Notes: a model not told the origin generated them from the sequence alone. 64,000 nucleotides of DNA from Torymus aiolomorphi (GCA_036365515.1 CM070873.1:214815376-214879375); one strand, 5' to 3'; positions 1-12,178 are shown, numbered from the stretch's first letter. Numbers and translations are program-made.

Positions 1-1465
1 TTCATCCGCATGACTTTTTGATGTTTCAAAGTTAAGCTTGAATGTTATACGATGTTGTTGAAACACCTTTTGAACACGAAATACCTACAGTCACCCATAC
101 TCATTTATTGTGTTAAGATTGAAAAGCAATCAAAGACGAAGAACGGATAACGAGAAGCTGAGCCATTTTCATCGTTCAAAAGGGGTTGAATAATAGCATT
201 GAATATTTTTTCACATTCACAGATTTAATTAAAAATGAGTACGAAGGGGCTAAGTAACGGGTCACGTCTTCAAAATCGTTCAATAACGCGGCGCGTAATT
301 GAAAGCCTTTCAGGCTAAACAGCAAGGACCGAGCGCAATTACGGCAAGCCACGGCAAGCGAGTTCATCAAGCCTACCGCAGTGCTTATGTCGCGAGAGTT
401 ATACACAGGCGTACAGAGGGCGGGGGTGAAGCCCGGGCACAAAGGGCATTTTGAGCTTGCGTTGCGTCAGACAAAGCGACCGCGAAACGGCCGGAAAGTC
501 GCTGCCTCGCGCCCGATACGCACTTACCTAGCAATGGGCTTCTGCCTGTCTGCTGCGCAGTCATCAGGGATTCCATTTTACCTCGAGCTGCTTCATATTG
601 GGTATTTAAAAACTTCCCGTCGCATTGATCTATTTCCCTCTTTTATTGCAGTAATATTAGGGTACATAAAAACTAATGCATTATATACGTATATAAATAG
701 GAAATTTAGAGTTTCGTTAAAAATTTACTTATACTACTTAAATTCTCAAAATCTACAACTCACAAGTATATCTGGTAAAAATGTATACAATTGTTTTGTA
801 ATAGATTAATCCATATTGTGAGAACGTTAGCTCCGTCGGCACACATATTCACGAAAGCATCGTCGCCACGTCGAAATGAAGAGGCACCACGAGGCAAGAG
901 AAAGACGGCGAGGGAAAAGTGGGCCGGGGAAGGGGGCAGGCCTGCTTCGCGGAAGTTGTGCTGCGCCCGCTAAACAACTAAACGTATTACAAGCACTTAG
1001 CCGTCAAGCTGTCGAGTCCTCAGCAGCCCTTTCCAGACTCTCTCTTAATTGGCGTACGATGCTCGCACGATGTCCACGCCCCCCTCCTCCTCAACCTGCA
1101 CGCTAATATGCCTAGCTCGTTCTAAAAATCCTACTTCGCTGCTCGTCCCGACGAGTCACTTTCGCAAGGAATCTATATTTATTTATTTTTAAGACCATGA
1201 TGGCTTAAATTAATTTCGATTCATTTTTTTTTATTTTAATCATCATTTAAAATGAACCTAAAAACGTTGGTGGTTGGTGTTTTTTGTGGACTTAATAATA
1301 TTTAGCATAAACAGTCCAAAATTTAAACTTTTGGCTTTAAGATTTAAGATGATCCAATTATCTCCAATAGGATTATTATGTACAAGTAAAAAAAGCTAGA
1401 ATCAATCTTTTAGCCGCACGATTTTTAATCAACCTGCCCCACAAGCCATGGATCTAGGATAAGCT
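1..1465. other. Non-coding start of window with two GC-rich patches
   Basis: No supportable gene. Positions of roughly 260-600 and 820-1160 are clearly GC- and CpG-richer than the AT-rich DNA around them. Reading frames of up to 142 codons exist here but have no recognisable motif, run through mixed composition, and overlap each other on both strands. The rest is plain AT-rich DNA. Confidence 0.5.
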
Positions 1466-1775
1466 CATCCTGGAAGAAATTGCCTCTATCAGAAATGGCC
1501 AGGAAAATAATAAATAGCTGGTAAAAATAGCTAATTTATGAGTAGTGATGAAACGATTTTTCCTATCATATTCTCTATTTAATGGAGATAACACAACCTC
1601 AAAATATTTTATCTAAATTTTCTCTTTAATCTAATCATGTATTTGAAGTCAAATATTAAAAACCGCTGCTAACTAGAGAATGTTTTCTCAAAGAGAATTG
1701 ATAAATTACATCAAATAATTTTTTTAAATGTATATTTTAATATAAAATTTTATTCTTCTGCATATAACTAACTTA

Positions 1776-3272
1776 GTGATTTTTGATGATTTTGTATCTG
1801 AAGCTTTATGTAACTCATCCCGCGTTGACGCAATTTATACAGATTTCTCAAAGGCTTTTGATAAGGTGAGTCATTATCATCTGTTATCCAAACTTTGGAA
1901 TATTGGTGTGCAAGGAAATATTTTTAATATTATTGTGTCATATTTATCGGGTAGGTCAGAAGCTGTCCCGCAGGAATCACACTTAGGTCCTTTATTGTTT
2001 TGTGTATTTATAAATGATTTAGTCAGTAGAATTAAGAATGTTAATATTTTGTCGTATGCTGACGATGTCAAACTTTTTTGTACGATTAATTCACCAAAGA
2101 TATTATAAATCTCCAATGCGACATTGACGCGCTGTATGTCTGGTCTATCGAAAACGAGCTTGACCTTAATATAAAAAAATGTCACACTATCTCCTTTTAC
2201 AAATGTCAAACTCATTACTACCTGATTATTTCATAAATAATGTAAAACTGGATAGAGTGAATGTTATTAAGGATCTTGGAGTTTATTTAGATACGACACT
2301 ATCGTTCTCTTACCATATCGATACGATTATTTCGAAGTCGCTAAGCCTCGTTGGTTTTATTAAGCGTATAACATTTAATTTTAAAGATACACAAGCGATT
2401 ATTCATATTTACAATATGTTAGTTTTACCTAATTTAATATACTGTTCACCCATCTGATCACCACATGTTTCAGTTTTAGCAGATAAATTAGAATCAATTC
2501 AGCATAAATTTCTCCGTTACATCTCTTACAAAATTAATAAGCCAATGCATAGATTCAATCATGATTACACTGAAATAGCCTTATCCGTCAACATTCAAAC
2601 TATCAGTTCATTGCATTATTATCATGATTGTGTTTTTACATTTAAAGTTTTAAATGACTTAATAAATTGTGTTTCAATTGGTGATTTGTTTACCGAACGT
2701 GAACTCGCGTACAACTTACGTCATTTCAGACCATTATGTGAACAAATCTGTAACTCGAATACCGGTTTTTACTCTACAAGCGATATTCAAACGCGCTTCG
2801 CGCCCACTTTCCTGTTTTTGAGGTTATGTATGCTATCCTCATTACGTTTTACTTTTAACTTATTTAAGTATTTTTTCAAAGCCAGAACTTAATCATTTTT
2901 ATACTACTCTAAATGTAAAAATTCCATTAAAAAATTCAAACATTAAATTCCAAACAGTAAATTTCTCGCGCCTTCCTCTTATCGACCAATCAAAATCAAG
3001 CCTTTAGATGCTTCAATATGGCCGCTCATCACTTTTTTAAGAAGGGACTATTAATCGTTTAAAACGCTCATGGAACACCCTCCCTTCTCACATTACAGCG
3101 ATTCTTAATATTTCGCTCTTTAAGAGTGCCGTCCGATCTCTATTAAATATTAAAATATTATATATTTATTACTTTATAATAAGCAAGTTTGTAATCCAAC
3201 CTCCTGTATTTATCTTTTATCTTTTGTACAAAGGGTTTTAGCCCGTGTAATGAATAAATAAATAAATAAATA
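1776..3272 (+). pseudogene. 5'-truncated non-LTR retrotransposon (LINE) reverse transcriptase
   Basis: This is the C-terminal half of a jockey/CR1-like LINE ORF2. Visible reverse-transcriptase blocks are the palm motif A region IYTDFSKAFDKV (about 1833-1868), a degraded block B (VPQESHLGPLLFCVFINDL, where the usual PQG has become PQE) and the catalytic motif C with YADD (about 2057-2068). About 16 residues normally found between the YLSGR and VPQ motifs are missing. A frameshift lies between 2100 and 2180. The frame then continues through a typical LINE C-terminal region (KDLGVYLD, KSLSLVGFIKR), is cut by TGA at 2455-2457, and runs on to about 2892. The 3' end reads TACAAAGGGTTTTAGCCC followed by (AATA)n to about 3272, a normal 3' end for insect LINEs. 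The endonuclease and N-terminal RT are absent. It is dead and non-coding today. Confidence 0.85.
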
Positions 3273-3444
3273 TCTGATTTTCGATAAATACAATTATTCA
3301 AAATAATCAAGAAAATTATATTTAAAATAGTTATGTAGTAATTATTAAATTGCAAATCAAAAAGTTTAAGGTATTATCACATGCTATTTATTGAATTTAT
3401 AAATTAATTGCATTTCCTCGAAATTTCTTCGGCGTTTTCTTTAA

Positions 3445-3570
3445 AAACCTGTTACTTGGCGTTTGCTTCAAAACCCCACCAACTCAGCGAAGACTTCGAA
3501 AATCCACCAACTCATATCAAAAACCACATAACTCGACGAAGGTTTCAAATATCCTCTAACTCAAGCGTGG
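3445..3570. repeat. Short imperfect tandem repeat
   Basis: Three or four degenerate copies of a unit of about 30 bp built on CCACCAACTC-GACGAAG-TTC-AAAA. It lies inside the nested insertion and is non-coding. Confidence 0.4.
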
Positions 3571-3639
3571 TTTTTTTTTTCTTTAATTTTGTAGTGGTAG
3601 TTCTAGGATGTTAGAATACAATTTCTGAATAAGCGATGA

Positions 3640-4025
3640 AAAAAATTATTTTCGATTTTTCCATATTTTACTTTATTTTTTCTTTTAACCGACTTAATAA
3701 TATCCAATCGGGCTCACAAAAATATGGGTAGATAGGAAATTTCAAGACCTTTCAGAAAATGGTCCTACTTCCGACCGATATCCAAACCCGGCAAAGAAAA
3801 AAAATTATTTCGATTATTCCATATTTTTCTTTATTTTTTTTTAATCGACTTAATAATATCCGATCGGGCCAAAAAAAATATGGGTAGATAGGAAATTTCA
3901 AGACCTTTGAGAAAATGGGCCTACTTCCCACCGATATCCAAATTCGGCGACGAAAAAAAAAAATTCGTTTTTTCGATATTTTGCTTTATTTTTTTTAACC
4001 GACTTAATATTATCCGATCAACTAT
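3640..4025. repeat. Tandem repeat, period about 155 bp
   Basis: The phrase ATGGGTAGATAGGAAATTTC occurs at 3724 and 3880, and the phrase CGACTTAATAATATCC at about 3689, 3844 and (variant) 3999. The period is therefore about 155 bp with roughly 2.3 copies. Each unit contains an AT-rich part and ends near AAATTCGGC. It sits just before the (CA)n tract of the nested element, so it looks like an internal minisatellite of that element. Confidence 0.65.
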
Positions 4026-4125
4026 ATAATTGAACTTGCACAACTTCAAAATAAGCTTTAAATACCTGCCAAAGATAAACTTGATATCTCTGGCCAGTTT
4101 CGAGTTATACTACGGATAAATTTAT

Positions 4126-4135
4126 AACACACACA

Positions 4136-4176
<41 letters not shown>
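4126..4176. repeat. (CA)n microsatellite
   Basis: About 25 CA dinucleotides with one AT interruption, followed directly by CAGACATTTT. The same junction (CA)n-CAGACATTTT occurs at 11182-11200 and, inverted, at 36355-36400. The tract is therefore part of a dispersed element and not an independent slippage site. Confidence 0.85.
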
Positions 4177-4179
<3 letters not shown>

Positions 4180-4499
4180 TTTTCTAGAAAATACATATCT
4201 CGACTCAGGGAGCTCAGAAATATCGAAAATCATCGAAATCTCGAGGTCGAAAAATTTCACTGTTACCAAGCTTTCTCTTTGAGAAAGCAAAAAGGATAGC
4301 TAACCAAAACGTAAACACGAATTATTGGTATTTAGTACTGTTTCAGAGGATACAAACGAAAACAATGATTTTTCCGTTTGCCATTTCCTAACTAACAAAA
4401 CTGGCCAACTTTAATATCTAGTAAATACTCATAAATAAGCTAATGTAAATTTGTAAAAAAACTTATTCTATTATTTTATCTATTAAATGGCGAATATGA

Positions 4500-4672
4500 G
4501 ACATAGGCTGATTTGTGCACATGAGAATTGTGCACCGATTTATTGTGCACAGAGAAAAGAAAAGAAAATATTGTTCACAAAACATTTTTACTTTTGCACA
4601 AAAAATTGTACACTTTACGGAAAAAGATGAAATTCAGTAATGTGCACAAGATTGTTGTGCACAATAACATAA
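4500..4672. repeat. TGTGCACA-rich inverted segment inside the MITE
   Basis: It begins TTTGTGCACATGAGAATTGTGCACC, with an inverted match near 4640-4668 (GTGCACAAGATTGTTGTGCACAA). The left half resembles the inner hairpins at 53184-53339 and 53424-53579 (TTTGTGCACATAAGAATTATGCAC). It is probably a small foldback module carried by this MITE family. Confidence 0.5.
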
Positions 4673-5079
4673 AATAATATTTCAACGTAAATAATGGAAT
4701 CGATTTCCACCAGGGTAGCACTGTTTCTATAAGGCTCTGTGGAGTTTTCTGTGTTACATCAAATCATTTTTATCTAGTAGTGAAGTGAGTATATGAACGG
4801 CGAGCTTGTTCCAAACAAGTCTGCCAATATGCTCTAAGGGTACCTTTTAATTTAAAAATTACGCTAATAATATTAAAAATAACATAATATTAAAATTATA
4901 AAAAAGCAATTATTATAACCTCTATTAAGTGAAAATTGATAATCATAATTTTTTTAAAGAATTATCCGATATTTTCTAAAATGAAAAATTTGCTGCGACA
5001 TATAAGAAAATTTTCAAATTTGCGTCTTTCAACGGCACATGATGCTTTCCAACTGAAAATTAAAACAAATATTCCTGAT

Positions 5080-6565
5080 TCCTACGTTTAATTGCCCATG
5101 TGAAAACAAAGGTCTTTTGATAAATAACCAAGACTATCAAAACTTTACCCTTGAGATTTGTTAATTGTTATTATAAAATCTAATACAACAGGAAATTGTT
5201 TTCTATAAAGATTAAATGGTAATAATGATAATTCTTCTGTATTTACAGTTATTCTTAGAATAAATATTCTACTTCCAATATTTTCACCTGCCATTATTTC
5301 CGCTTTGATGTTTCTAATTAACATTATTATTGTATCTATTTTTAAATTTAATTTATGAGGTGGAAGACCTTTAACATCATTTAAAATTTCAATTGGATAA
5401 TTTAAATGAATATTTTCGTCAGTTTGATCAACTTCTTTATACGCAGCATAAACTATGCTATAATGTGATTTCATTTCACCATCTAATAATTGTACTACTT
5501 TAGTATTAACGATCCTAATATCGCATTATGTGATGCTACAATTCCACGATTCAGATAATCATTTTTATTTATATTTTTATAAATTTTTGAGCAAACGTCA
5601 TTTGTTTTCTATTTATCTGGAATTACAAAGGAATTAAATTTACCATCACTTATTTCAAATAAGGAACAAGAAAATTCTACATTTTCTGATCGAATATTTT
5701 TTGTTAATTTCATAATTTTAGGAAGCTGCCACAGTTTAGAATATTTTATAGTCTGTGCAATACTAGCACTTCGGTAACTATTCTTTAGAACTGAATAAGA
5801 ATTTGACGAAAATCGAATTGAAGTATTCTATCAACAATTTCTAAAGCTTCTTTGGAATCATTGATGCTACGTTCCAAATTATAATGTCAGCTTCAGCTTC
5901 GTTTTTCATATCCGAGTCTAATTTTGAAAATGCACTTTCTATATTGGTCAAATTTGAAGGTATTCGAAAAGTTCGATGACTTGTTATTCCCTTTATATAG
6001 TAGTAAAAAATTGGTGGCTTCCACGCAGCCTATTGGCCTAGTGCGTATCCTACTCCCACACCTTTATATTGTCCTTTCCTATTGTTACATCATAACTTAT
6101 ACATTTCGTGAGGACCTCCCTTTTCTATACACTGTTTTTTCCATACCTTTCACCCATCCCGCATTCGCCGGTGGCATGGTCGGTGTATTGGAATAATTCA
6201 GTTTGGACGTCTAAGTCACATTCCGTAGGCTTAGACACCGAAACTGTATTTATCCACACATTCCGCTCAATTTATCAGAAGGCAATTTCAACACCTAACC
6301 GATTACACGAGGAAACCGCAGAAAAAACGCTGTCACTTATCCAAGTAGTGGCCGCGCCTAAAGCTGCTTAACCTTCGCGCTACCTGCCAAACTGTCGCTT
6401 ATTCCCTTTGGTAGTAAAATAGATTCGATCCCTGTGTATAATTTTTTTTTCTATCAACAGAAAATAATATCTTAAAGTTTTATGTAAAATTTTTTTACCG
6501 GAACCACCTGATCCATCTATAAACAATATTTTATTTTGATTACCAGTTAAATGTTCCAAAATCAT
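5080..6565 (-). pseudogene. Helitron/PIF1-type helicase remnant
   Basis: Read on the minus strand, the order is that of the helicase of Helitron rolling-circle transposons. First comes a Walker A-like loop (FIDGSGGSGKK, about 6510-6478), where the usual GTGKT is degraded. The segment ALEIVDRILQ-FDFRQI (about 5860-5800) matches the DEAD/GGDFRQ region, followed by SKLWQLPKIMKLTKNIR (about 5745-5700). After this come LPPHKLNLKIDTIIMLIRN (about 5370-5310) and the motif INKSQG (about 5165-5145), after which SFD...FSHG continues through in-frame stops. A piece normally carrying NGLCNGTRL is deleted. Frameshifts, stops and a foreign insert (about 5920-6379) show it is non-functional. No rolling-circle (Rep) domain was found, so the element is also truncated. 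Confidence 0.8.
5920..6379. mobile_element. Unidentified insertion within the helicase remnant
   Basis: Helicase homology stops after the Walker A block (near 6380 on the minus strand) and resumes near 5870. The intervening sequence of about 450 bp is less AT-rich and has no helicase motif. It carries two overlapping plus-strand frames of 87-90 codons without known domains. An insertion explains this best; the boundaries are approximate. Confidence 0.4.
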
Positions 6566-7186
6566 TTTTTGATTTTGATTTAATTGAAGATACGTATTTT
6601 AAAAAATGATTTGATTTTGTTAAGTCGTAATAGTAAAACAGAAATAGTGCAACAGAAATTTTTGCATTCTGCTCTCACTCTCCACATTTAATAAAAATAT
6701 AATAATAATAAAAAAGTTATTCAATTTTTTATTTTTTTAATGTCCGTAAAAATAATTTTTGAGTTAAACTACTCTTCATACAATACAACCAGTAAAATAT
6801 TTTTGCATTATAATGTAGTTAATTTTTTGTCTTTATTGTAGAATCAAGTTATGTAATCGCATTGGTACAGGACCTTTTCGACTAATTTAGGATGTATAAC
6901 CCATTTCAGCCAGGGTTAAGTGAAGGGGTACGTGGAGGAGCTGTAAAGGGTGGAGGCGGGAGATAGAGTGGGTAAAGGTGTATAGATAAGGTGGAGGGGT
7001 TTTGTAGATAATTTTGAATCGTATTTTAAATAACATTTCTTCCTTATTTTGTGGAGGGTATGTGGAGACACTGTGTGAACGCGATGAGGAGGGGGCGGTG
7101 GAGGGGCGGAATCGTATAAAATCTGCTTATAGCTATATATAATAGATAAATATCGAAAATGTGGTAACGCTAGATCGAGTCTGGGG
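6566..7186. other. AT-rich spacer with a purine-rich stretch
   Basis: No gene seen. From about 6910 to 7110 the plus strand is rich in GGAGG/GTGGAGG words (GGTGGAGGCGGGAGATAGAGTGGG and similar), giving a purine/pyrimidine strand bias. The rest is AT-rich. Confidence 0.4.
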
Positions 7187-7366
7187 ATGAAAAGAAGGTT
7201 CATTCACGTCGAAGTTTTTGAGAATCATGATGACACATTGCTCGTGTGCAAATTTTGTCGTCGAGCAATAAAAAGAAAGACTTTATACCGGTATGCAAAA
7301 GTGGATAAGGTGGATTCGGCGACGAATTCTCTTCGAGGATCTCTTCGAGGATCGATATTGCTATGA
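7187..7366 (+). CDS. Hypothetical 59-residue ORF with C-x2-C motif
   Basis: ATG at 7187 opens 59 codons with a basic N-terminus (MKRRF), then LLVCKFCRR (a C-x2-C pair near residues 21-24) followed by a basic segment (AIKRKTLYR), and TGA at 7364-7366. The C-x2-C with basic residues resembles the start of a BED or similar zinc finger as found in transposase-derived proteins, but no second Cys/His pair follows. It is therefore either a truncated exon or a chance ORF. The neighbours are transposon debris. Function unknown; treat as a weak call. Confidence 0.2.
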   Translation: MKRRFIHVEVFENHDDTLLVCKFCRRAIKRKTLYRYAKVDKVDSATNSLRGSLRGSILL

Positions 7367-8735
7367 TTGGCTGTATTTTAGTCTGACGTACTTTTTTACG
7401 CCTAACTTAGGTGGAGGAGTGATGAAAGTTCCTGGCTTGCGTAGCTTTTGTAAAAGAATTGTTTACACTCTTTACGCTATCATTCGTTGAAGCCATGGTA
7501 AATTCTATCGGTTTTGTTCTGCTAAATGGGTAAAGTTCTACGGAATTCATGGCTTTTGACGCCATCACCTAGAGCATAAAATATCTTTTCAGTCGCCGAA
7601 ACGTGAGATATAGCCTTGTTTATACACAGTTCTACATCAGTTGTTGAAAACATATGATGTACAATTATTAACCCAGCGGTTCTTCTAATATTCTTTATAT
7701 AGATTGATAAATTCCCTTTTTCACGTTTTCATTACATTACGTAAAATTGTATGTAAAATATCATTTTTTGTTTTATCATAGCTATATTCTTTCAAGTTTA
7801 ACATTCCGTAGTAAATAAATATAAATAAAATATAAATATAAATAATGTAAATAAATTACCTAATGTAAAGAAAATCTGTTTTGATTGGTTTTTCAGCGTA
7901 GGTTACCCAGTCTGAACTAGTAAAGTACTAAGTGAACTTGATTAAAAGCAAAAACAGTGCAGATAAGGAAGAGCAGAGTGGACGTAGTAAACGAACAATG
8001 AAGGACCAGTCTGGTGCTATTTCTGTATTTACGCCCGTCAACACGTCGTTCATTCAACCGACGAAGCGCAAGTCTCAGCAGCAGAAGCCCCTGGACAAAG
8101 AAACTGATTCAATTTAAAAATCATTTGCTAAGTGCTGCCGTTGGGTTGGCGACATGGTTAACCTTTTTTGTCGCACTGTGTCAGTTCTTCTTTTCTTCCA
8201 TCTTTCTTCCTCTCTTTCCATTTCTCTCTTTCTCTTCCTTTTTTTCAGTTGCATTTTCGCATTCTCTCATCTTCTTTCGGTTATTTACTACGCTGACGCT
8301 TCTCTTTTTTATTCGAAAGATCATGAAAAGCAGTGTTAGAAAAATCAATTCTTCCCCCCCCCCCTCTCGCTCTCTTTGTTCTTCCTTCTCCCTTATTCAC
8401 GTTTCTTTTTTTTGAATAATTTTCTTGTTTTCTCATTTTCTGACACTTTTTTTATGTAATTTTTTTATTTGACATTTTTAAAAATGTTATTTTCACTCTA
8501 TTATCTTCCTTTATTCTTTTGAATTATATTCACTTTTATTTCAGTAATGTACCCACTAGATGTATTTCATATAACTTTAACATAATAATCATTCAGATTA
8601 ATTGTAATGCGATGCACCTTAGACTGCCTGTGCTTTTATCAATTAGTATTTTTATACGTATTACATAAAACATCATATTACGTTCACAATATATTAAATA
8701 AATAATTATTAAAACTTGAAATTCGCCTTAAAATA
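7367..8735. other. Non-coding stretch with pyrimidine-rich block
   Basis: No supportable gene. Positions 8165-8410 are strongly CT-rich on the plus strand (long runs of CTTTCTC/TTCTTCC and a C10 run near 8357). This makes apparent frames rich in Phe, Leu and Ser that are compositional artefacts. The flanks are AT-rich. Confidence 0.5.
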
Positions 8736-8960
8736 TTTTTCTACCCTCCGGCCGGAAAGCGTGAACTTCCCGGCCGCTGCGCAAAACGAAGTTGCCGCTT
8801 TCCGGTGCCGTCGAGCAGAAAAATAGTATAAATACCTTGGCCAGTAAAAAAGAAAGCCTCAGATCACATGTTTGTCCAACTCGGCTTCGCCTCGGCAGAC
8901 AATTACATGTGATCTGAGACATTTCTTATTTTACCAGCCTAGGTATGTATTATACTATTT
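8736..8960. mobile_element. Two adjoining hairpin units of the AATAGTATA family
   Basis: The unit at 8821-8960 starts AATAGTATA and ends TATACTATT. Its arms include CTCAGATCACATGT and ACATGTGATCTGAG. The apex reads ACTCGGCTTCGCCTCGGC. Directly left (8738-8820) is a second GC-rich hairpin (CCGGCCGGAAAGC with GCTTTCCGG). The layout is the same as in the arrays at 12179-12590 and 18676-20095, but the stem sequences are unrelated. Confidence 0.7.
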
Positions 8961-9621
<661 letters not shown>

Positions 9622-10229
9622 CTCCGCGGTAGAACGACCCGGCTTTACGCCGCTGAAAAGTAATGAGAGTACAAAAGAATTTCGCGCGACTAATATAATA
9701 AAATTTCATTTTCATTGTGCCATCCTGTTAGCCCTCCTGACGAGAGAGGTGAAGAGATAAAGGGAACAAATTTCCTCTTCTTTATGATTTTTGTAAATTA
9801 ATTTTATTAAAAGAAACGATCCAGCGGATTCGGTTGCCACGTATATTTTACCACCGTAGGTACTATATAACTAAACGAGAATCTTTATCGGATTTCACTT
9901 ATCGAATATCATAGACTTTGTCATTATTGATAACACTAAACAAACTTCTCAGCAAATATTTGTACTGTAATAAAAAAAAAACCGCTGCCAATTCATTGGC
10001 CCGTTGCTTCCTCAAACTTAATTTTGTGATTCCTTTAATTAATTTTTAATAACAAAATTTATAATTTTTGCAACAAATTATGCTATAATTATAATTAAAT
10101 TTATTTTGAAGATTAAAAAGTATTAATTTTCAAATTTATTCATTCATTTATTTATTTATATCAACCGGCAAGAATGTTCCAGGTTTAACATAATATATAC
10201 ATATATACATATACAACATCACTAGTATT

Positions 10230-10375
10230 CTCGAAGCGCGCGGTGAGCGCTGTGATTTTATCGAAACTACACCACTTTTGTTTTTGTGACCGAGCAACCC
10301 GTTACACCCATCAACCAAACCACTAATAAATTGATATCATAACTAATCCATTATTTTTTGAAGATAGGAGATAGG
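10230..10375. repeat. Dispersed repeat shared with 55375-55500
   Basis: The phrases CACCACTTTTGTTTTTGTGACC, GAGCAACCCGTTACACCC and ATAAATTGATATCATAAC (10268-10340) reappear as the reverse complement at about 55395-55490. Inside copy 1 of the hairpin-ended family this is either part of its body or a separate insertion. Confidence 0.6.
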
Positions 10376-11062
10376 ATTAAGGAGTTGTAAGCTTTTTTGA
10401 AAAAAAACACGTTTTTGTTTTTGTTCATAACAAAAGAACTGTGATAGCTAGACATAATTTTTTTTTTTCCAAATATAGATATTTTAATTCTCTTTCGAAT
10501 GCTACCCATGCGATCCAGATACATAGAGCCGTTCTCGAGAAATTACGCTTTGAAAAAAAGGTTAAAAAAACTTTAAGCTCAAATATCTCTGAAATTTCTA
10601 GACCAATCATTTTGCCCAAGGACATAGAAAACTCGTTTTTTTCATTTTTCAATTTTTTTCTCAAAAACTAACCAAAAGAATGGATTCAAATTTTTTAGAG
10701 CTTATAAATATTTATATTCTGCATTATCGTGATTTTTCTCAAAAAAATTGACCGTTTAGTTTCGGAGTTATAAGCTTTTTAAAAAAAAACACGTTTTTGT
10801 CAATAACAAGAGAACCGGGATAGCTAGAGAAATTTTTTTTTGAAAATTATAGGTTTTTTACGCTCTTTCCAATGCTACCCATCAGATTTAAATATCTCGA
10901 TTCTATCGTTGAAAAAAGGCAAAAACAATTTTGAGAAAATCGAAAATTCGAAATAAAACAAAAACGAATCGGCCCAATCAAAAAACGGATCACACAAAAA
11001 AAAAAACAAAAAGAATGAGACCTGTCCGGTTAAAATCGATCGAGTAGAAGCTGAGAGCCAGG

Positions 11063-11183
<121 letters not shown>

Positions 11184-11303
11184 CCATACAGACATTTTTC
11201 AAAAATCATGTATTTTGGTTCCTAACACCTCGAATATCAATTATAACATGTTTTTACAACAACTCAAAAAATTACTATCACAAAGCTTCCTCTAGGAGGA
11301 AGC

Positions 11304-11877
11304 AAAAAAAAAAATTCATTCATATTCCCGTCGGTTATATGAAGCTAAGCGAGCGCGTTTTGAGGTAAAAAAATTCATCAGAATATTCACATGGAGACAA
11401 AATTAAGATGAGAAATTAATAAAAAAAATGCATCTCAATGATAGAAAATCTGAACCTAAATTTAAGATGGTCGACACTCTTGAGTAACTTTAAGATCGAT
11501 CCTGTTTATTAATTGAAATGAATTTGAGAACAACAATTTGGAATAGCTTCGTGGATGTTAAAAAAAAAAAACTTTTTGGGGACCGCACAACAATATCAGA
11601 AAATATGTGTAATAAGTTTAAACCAGATTAATGTAACTGACATAGCTATTTACCGGTCTAAAGTTTATATCATAAAAATGTTTTTTCTTACTACCTTTTT
11701 AAAAGGTTATGCGTTACGGTCACTAACGGGCACGTTCGACACGAATCAATGTCCATTGGGTGTACGAAATAGACAGAGGAAAGTGCACGGGTGATGAGAA
11801 AAAAGAGTTAGTTGATCAAACTTTAATGTACTTATTTCATCACCTTATTTCTTTCTTTTTTTAATGAATCTGTTTCT
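11304..11877. other. AT-rich spacer
   Basis: No gene seen. A 79-codon frame (11555-11794) has no recognisable domain and lies in AT-rich sequence. Confidence 0.4.
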
Positions 11878-11944
11878 GATGCCCGCCCCGACCAGCAAAA
11901 CCTCGGCTTCACCTCGATCTTGCAAATGTCGGGCGGGCATCAAA
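11878..11944. mobile_element. GC-rich hairpin with CTCGGCTTCACCTCG apex
   Basis: Arms TGATGCCCGCCCCGAC and GTCGGGCGGGCATCA surround an apex containing CTCGGCTTCACCTCG, the motif found at the tip of the AATAGTATA family. The AATAGTATA ends are not seen here, so it is a degenerate or partial unit. CpG-rich sequence continues to about 12110. Confidence 0.6.
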
Positions 11945-12178
11945 CAATCTCTGCAACAGCGACAGTAGCAGATGCCCAAAAAACCAGCTCTCCACGTCGG
12001 GTCGAAAGAAAAAACAGTCGGTAATATCGACCGAGCTACCCAAAGTGACCGAGAGAGGCATTACTATCGAGCGGGCCGAAAGAAAAACTAACACTCAAAC
12101 ACAGCTAGCAGACGACAACGCAATTTTATTAATTATTTAACAATTACAGAACGTCCTTTCGGCCGGGGAGTAAGAAAA

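Larger units (their letters stand above)
1675..4297. mobile_element. Nested insertion ending in a (CA)n tract and terminal hairpin
   Basis: This segment interrupts the MITE and is bordered by GCTAAC on both sides, a possible 6-bp target duplication. Its right end has (CA)n at about 4126-4176, then ACAGACATTTT, then a small perfect hairpin (4270-4288, GCTTTCTC-TTT-GAGAAAGC). The left end begins with a related inverted hairpin (TTTCTCAAAGAGAA, near 1684-1698). The same (CA)n plus hairpin layout recurs at 11069-11303 and 36253-36400. The insertion contains the truncated LINE at 1776-3272, so it is either itself composite or a carrier. Class is uncertain; hairpin ends suggest a Helentron/HINE-like non-autonomous element, which is inference. 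Confidence 0.5.
1466..4717. mobile_element. CCCTGGTRGAAAT-end MITE split by a 2.6-kb nested insertion
   Basis: The left end (1468-1482, a degenerate CATCCTGGAAGAAAT) and the right end (inverted, 4696-4716, ATTTCCACCAGGG type) match the ends of the copy that starts at 49976. The left part (1495-1674) is the same sequence as 52640-52800: AAATAGCTAG, TGATGAAACGATTTTTCC, GAGATAACACAACC. The homology stops at GCTAAC and resumes at 4298 with GCTAACCAAAACGTAAAC, exactly as the uninterrupted copy at 52800-52830 would continue. The element was therefore split by insertion of the DNA between. It has no coding capacity of its own. Confidence 0.65.

Noticed and set aside
8014..8415. 133-codon frame with membrane-like Phe/Leu runs
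   Set aside because: Phe/Leu/Ser content is caused by a CT-rich strand, not by transmembrane segments.
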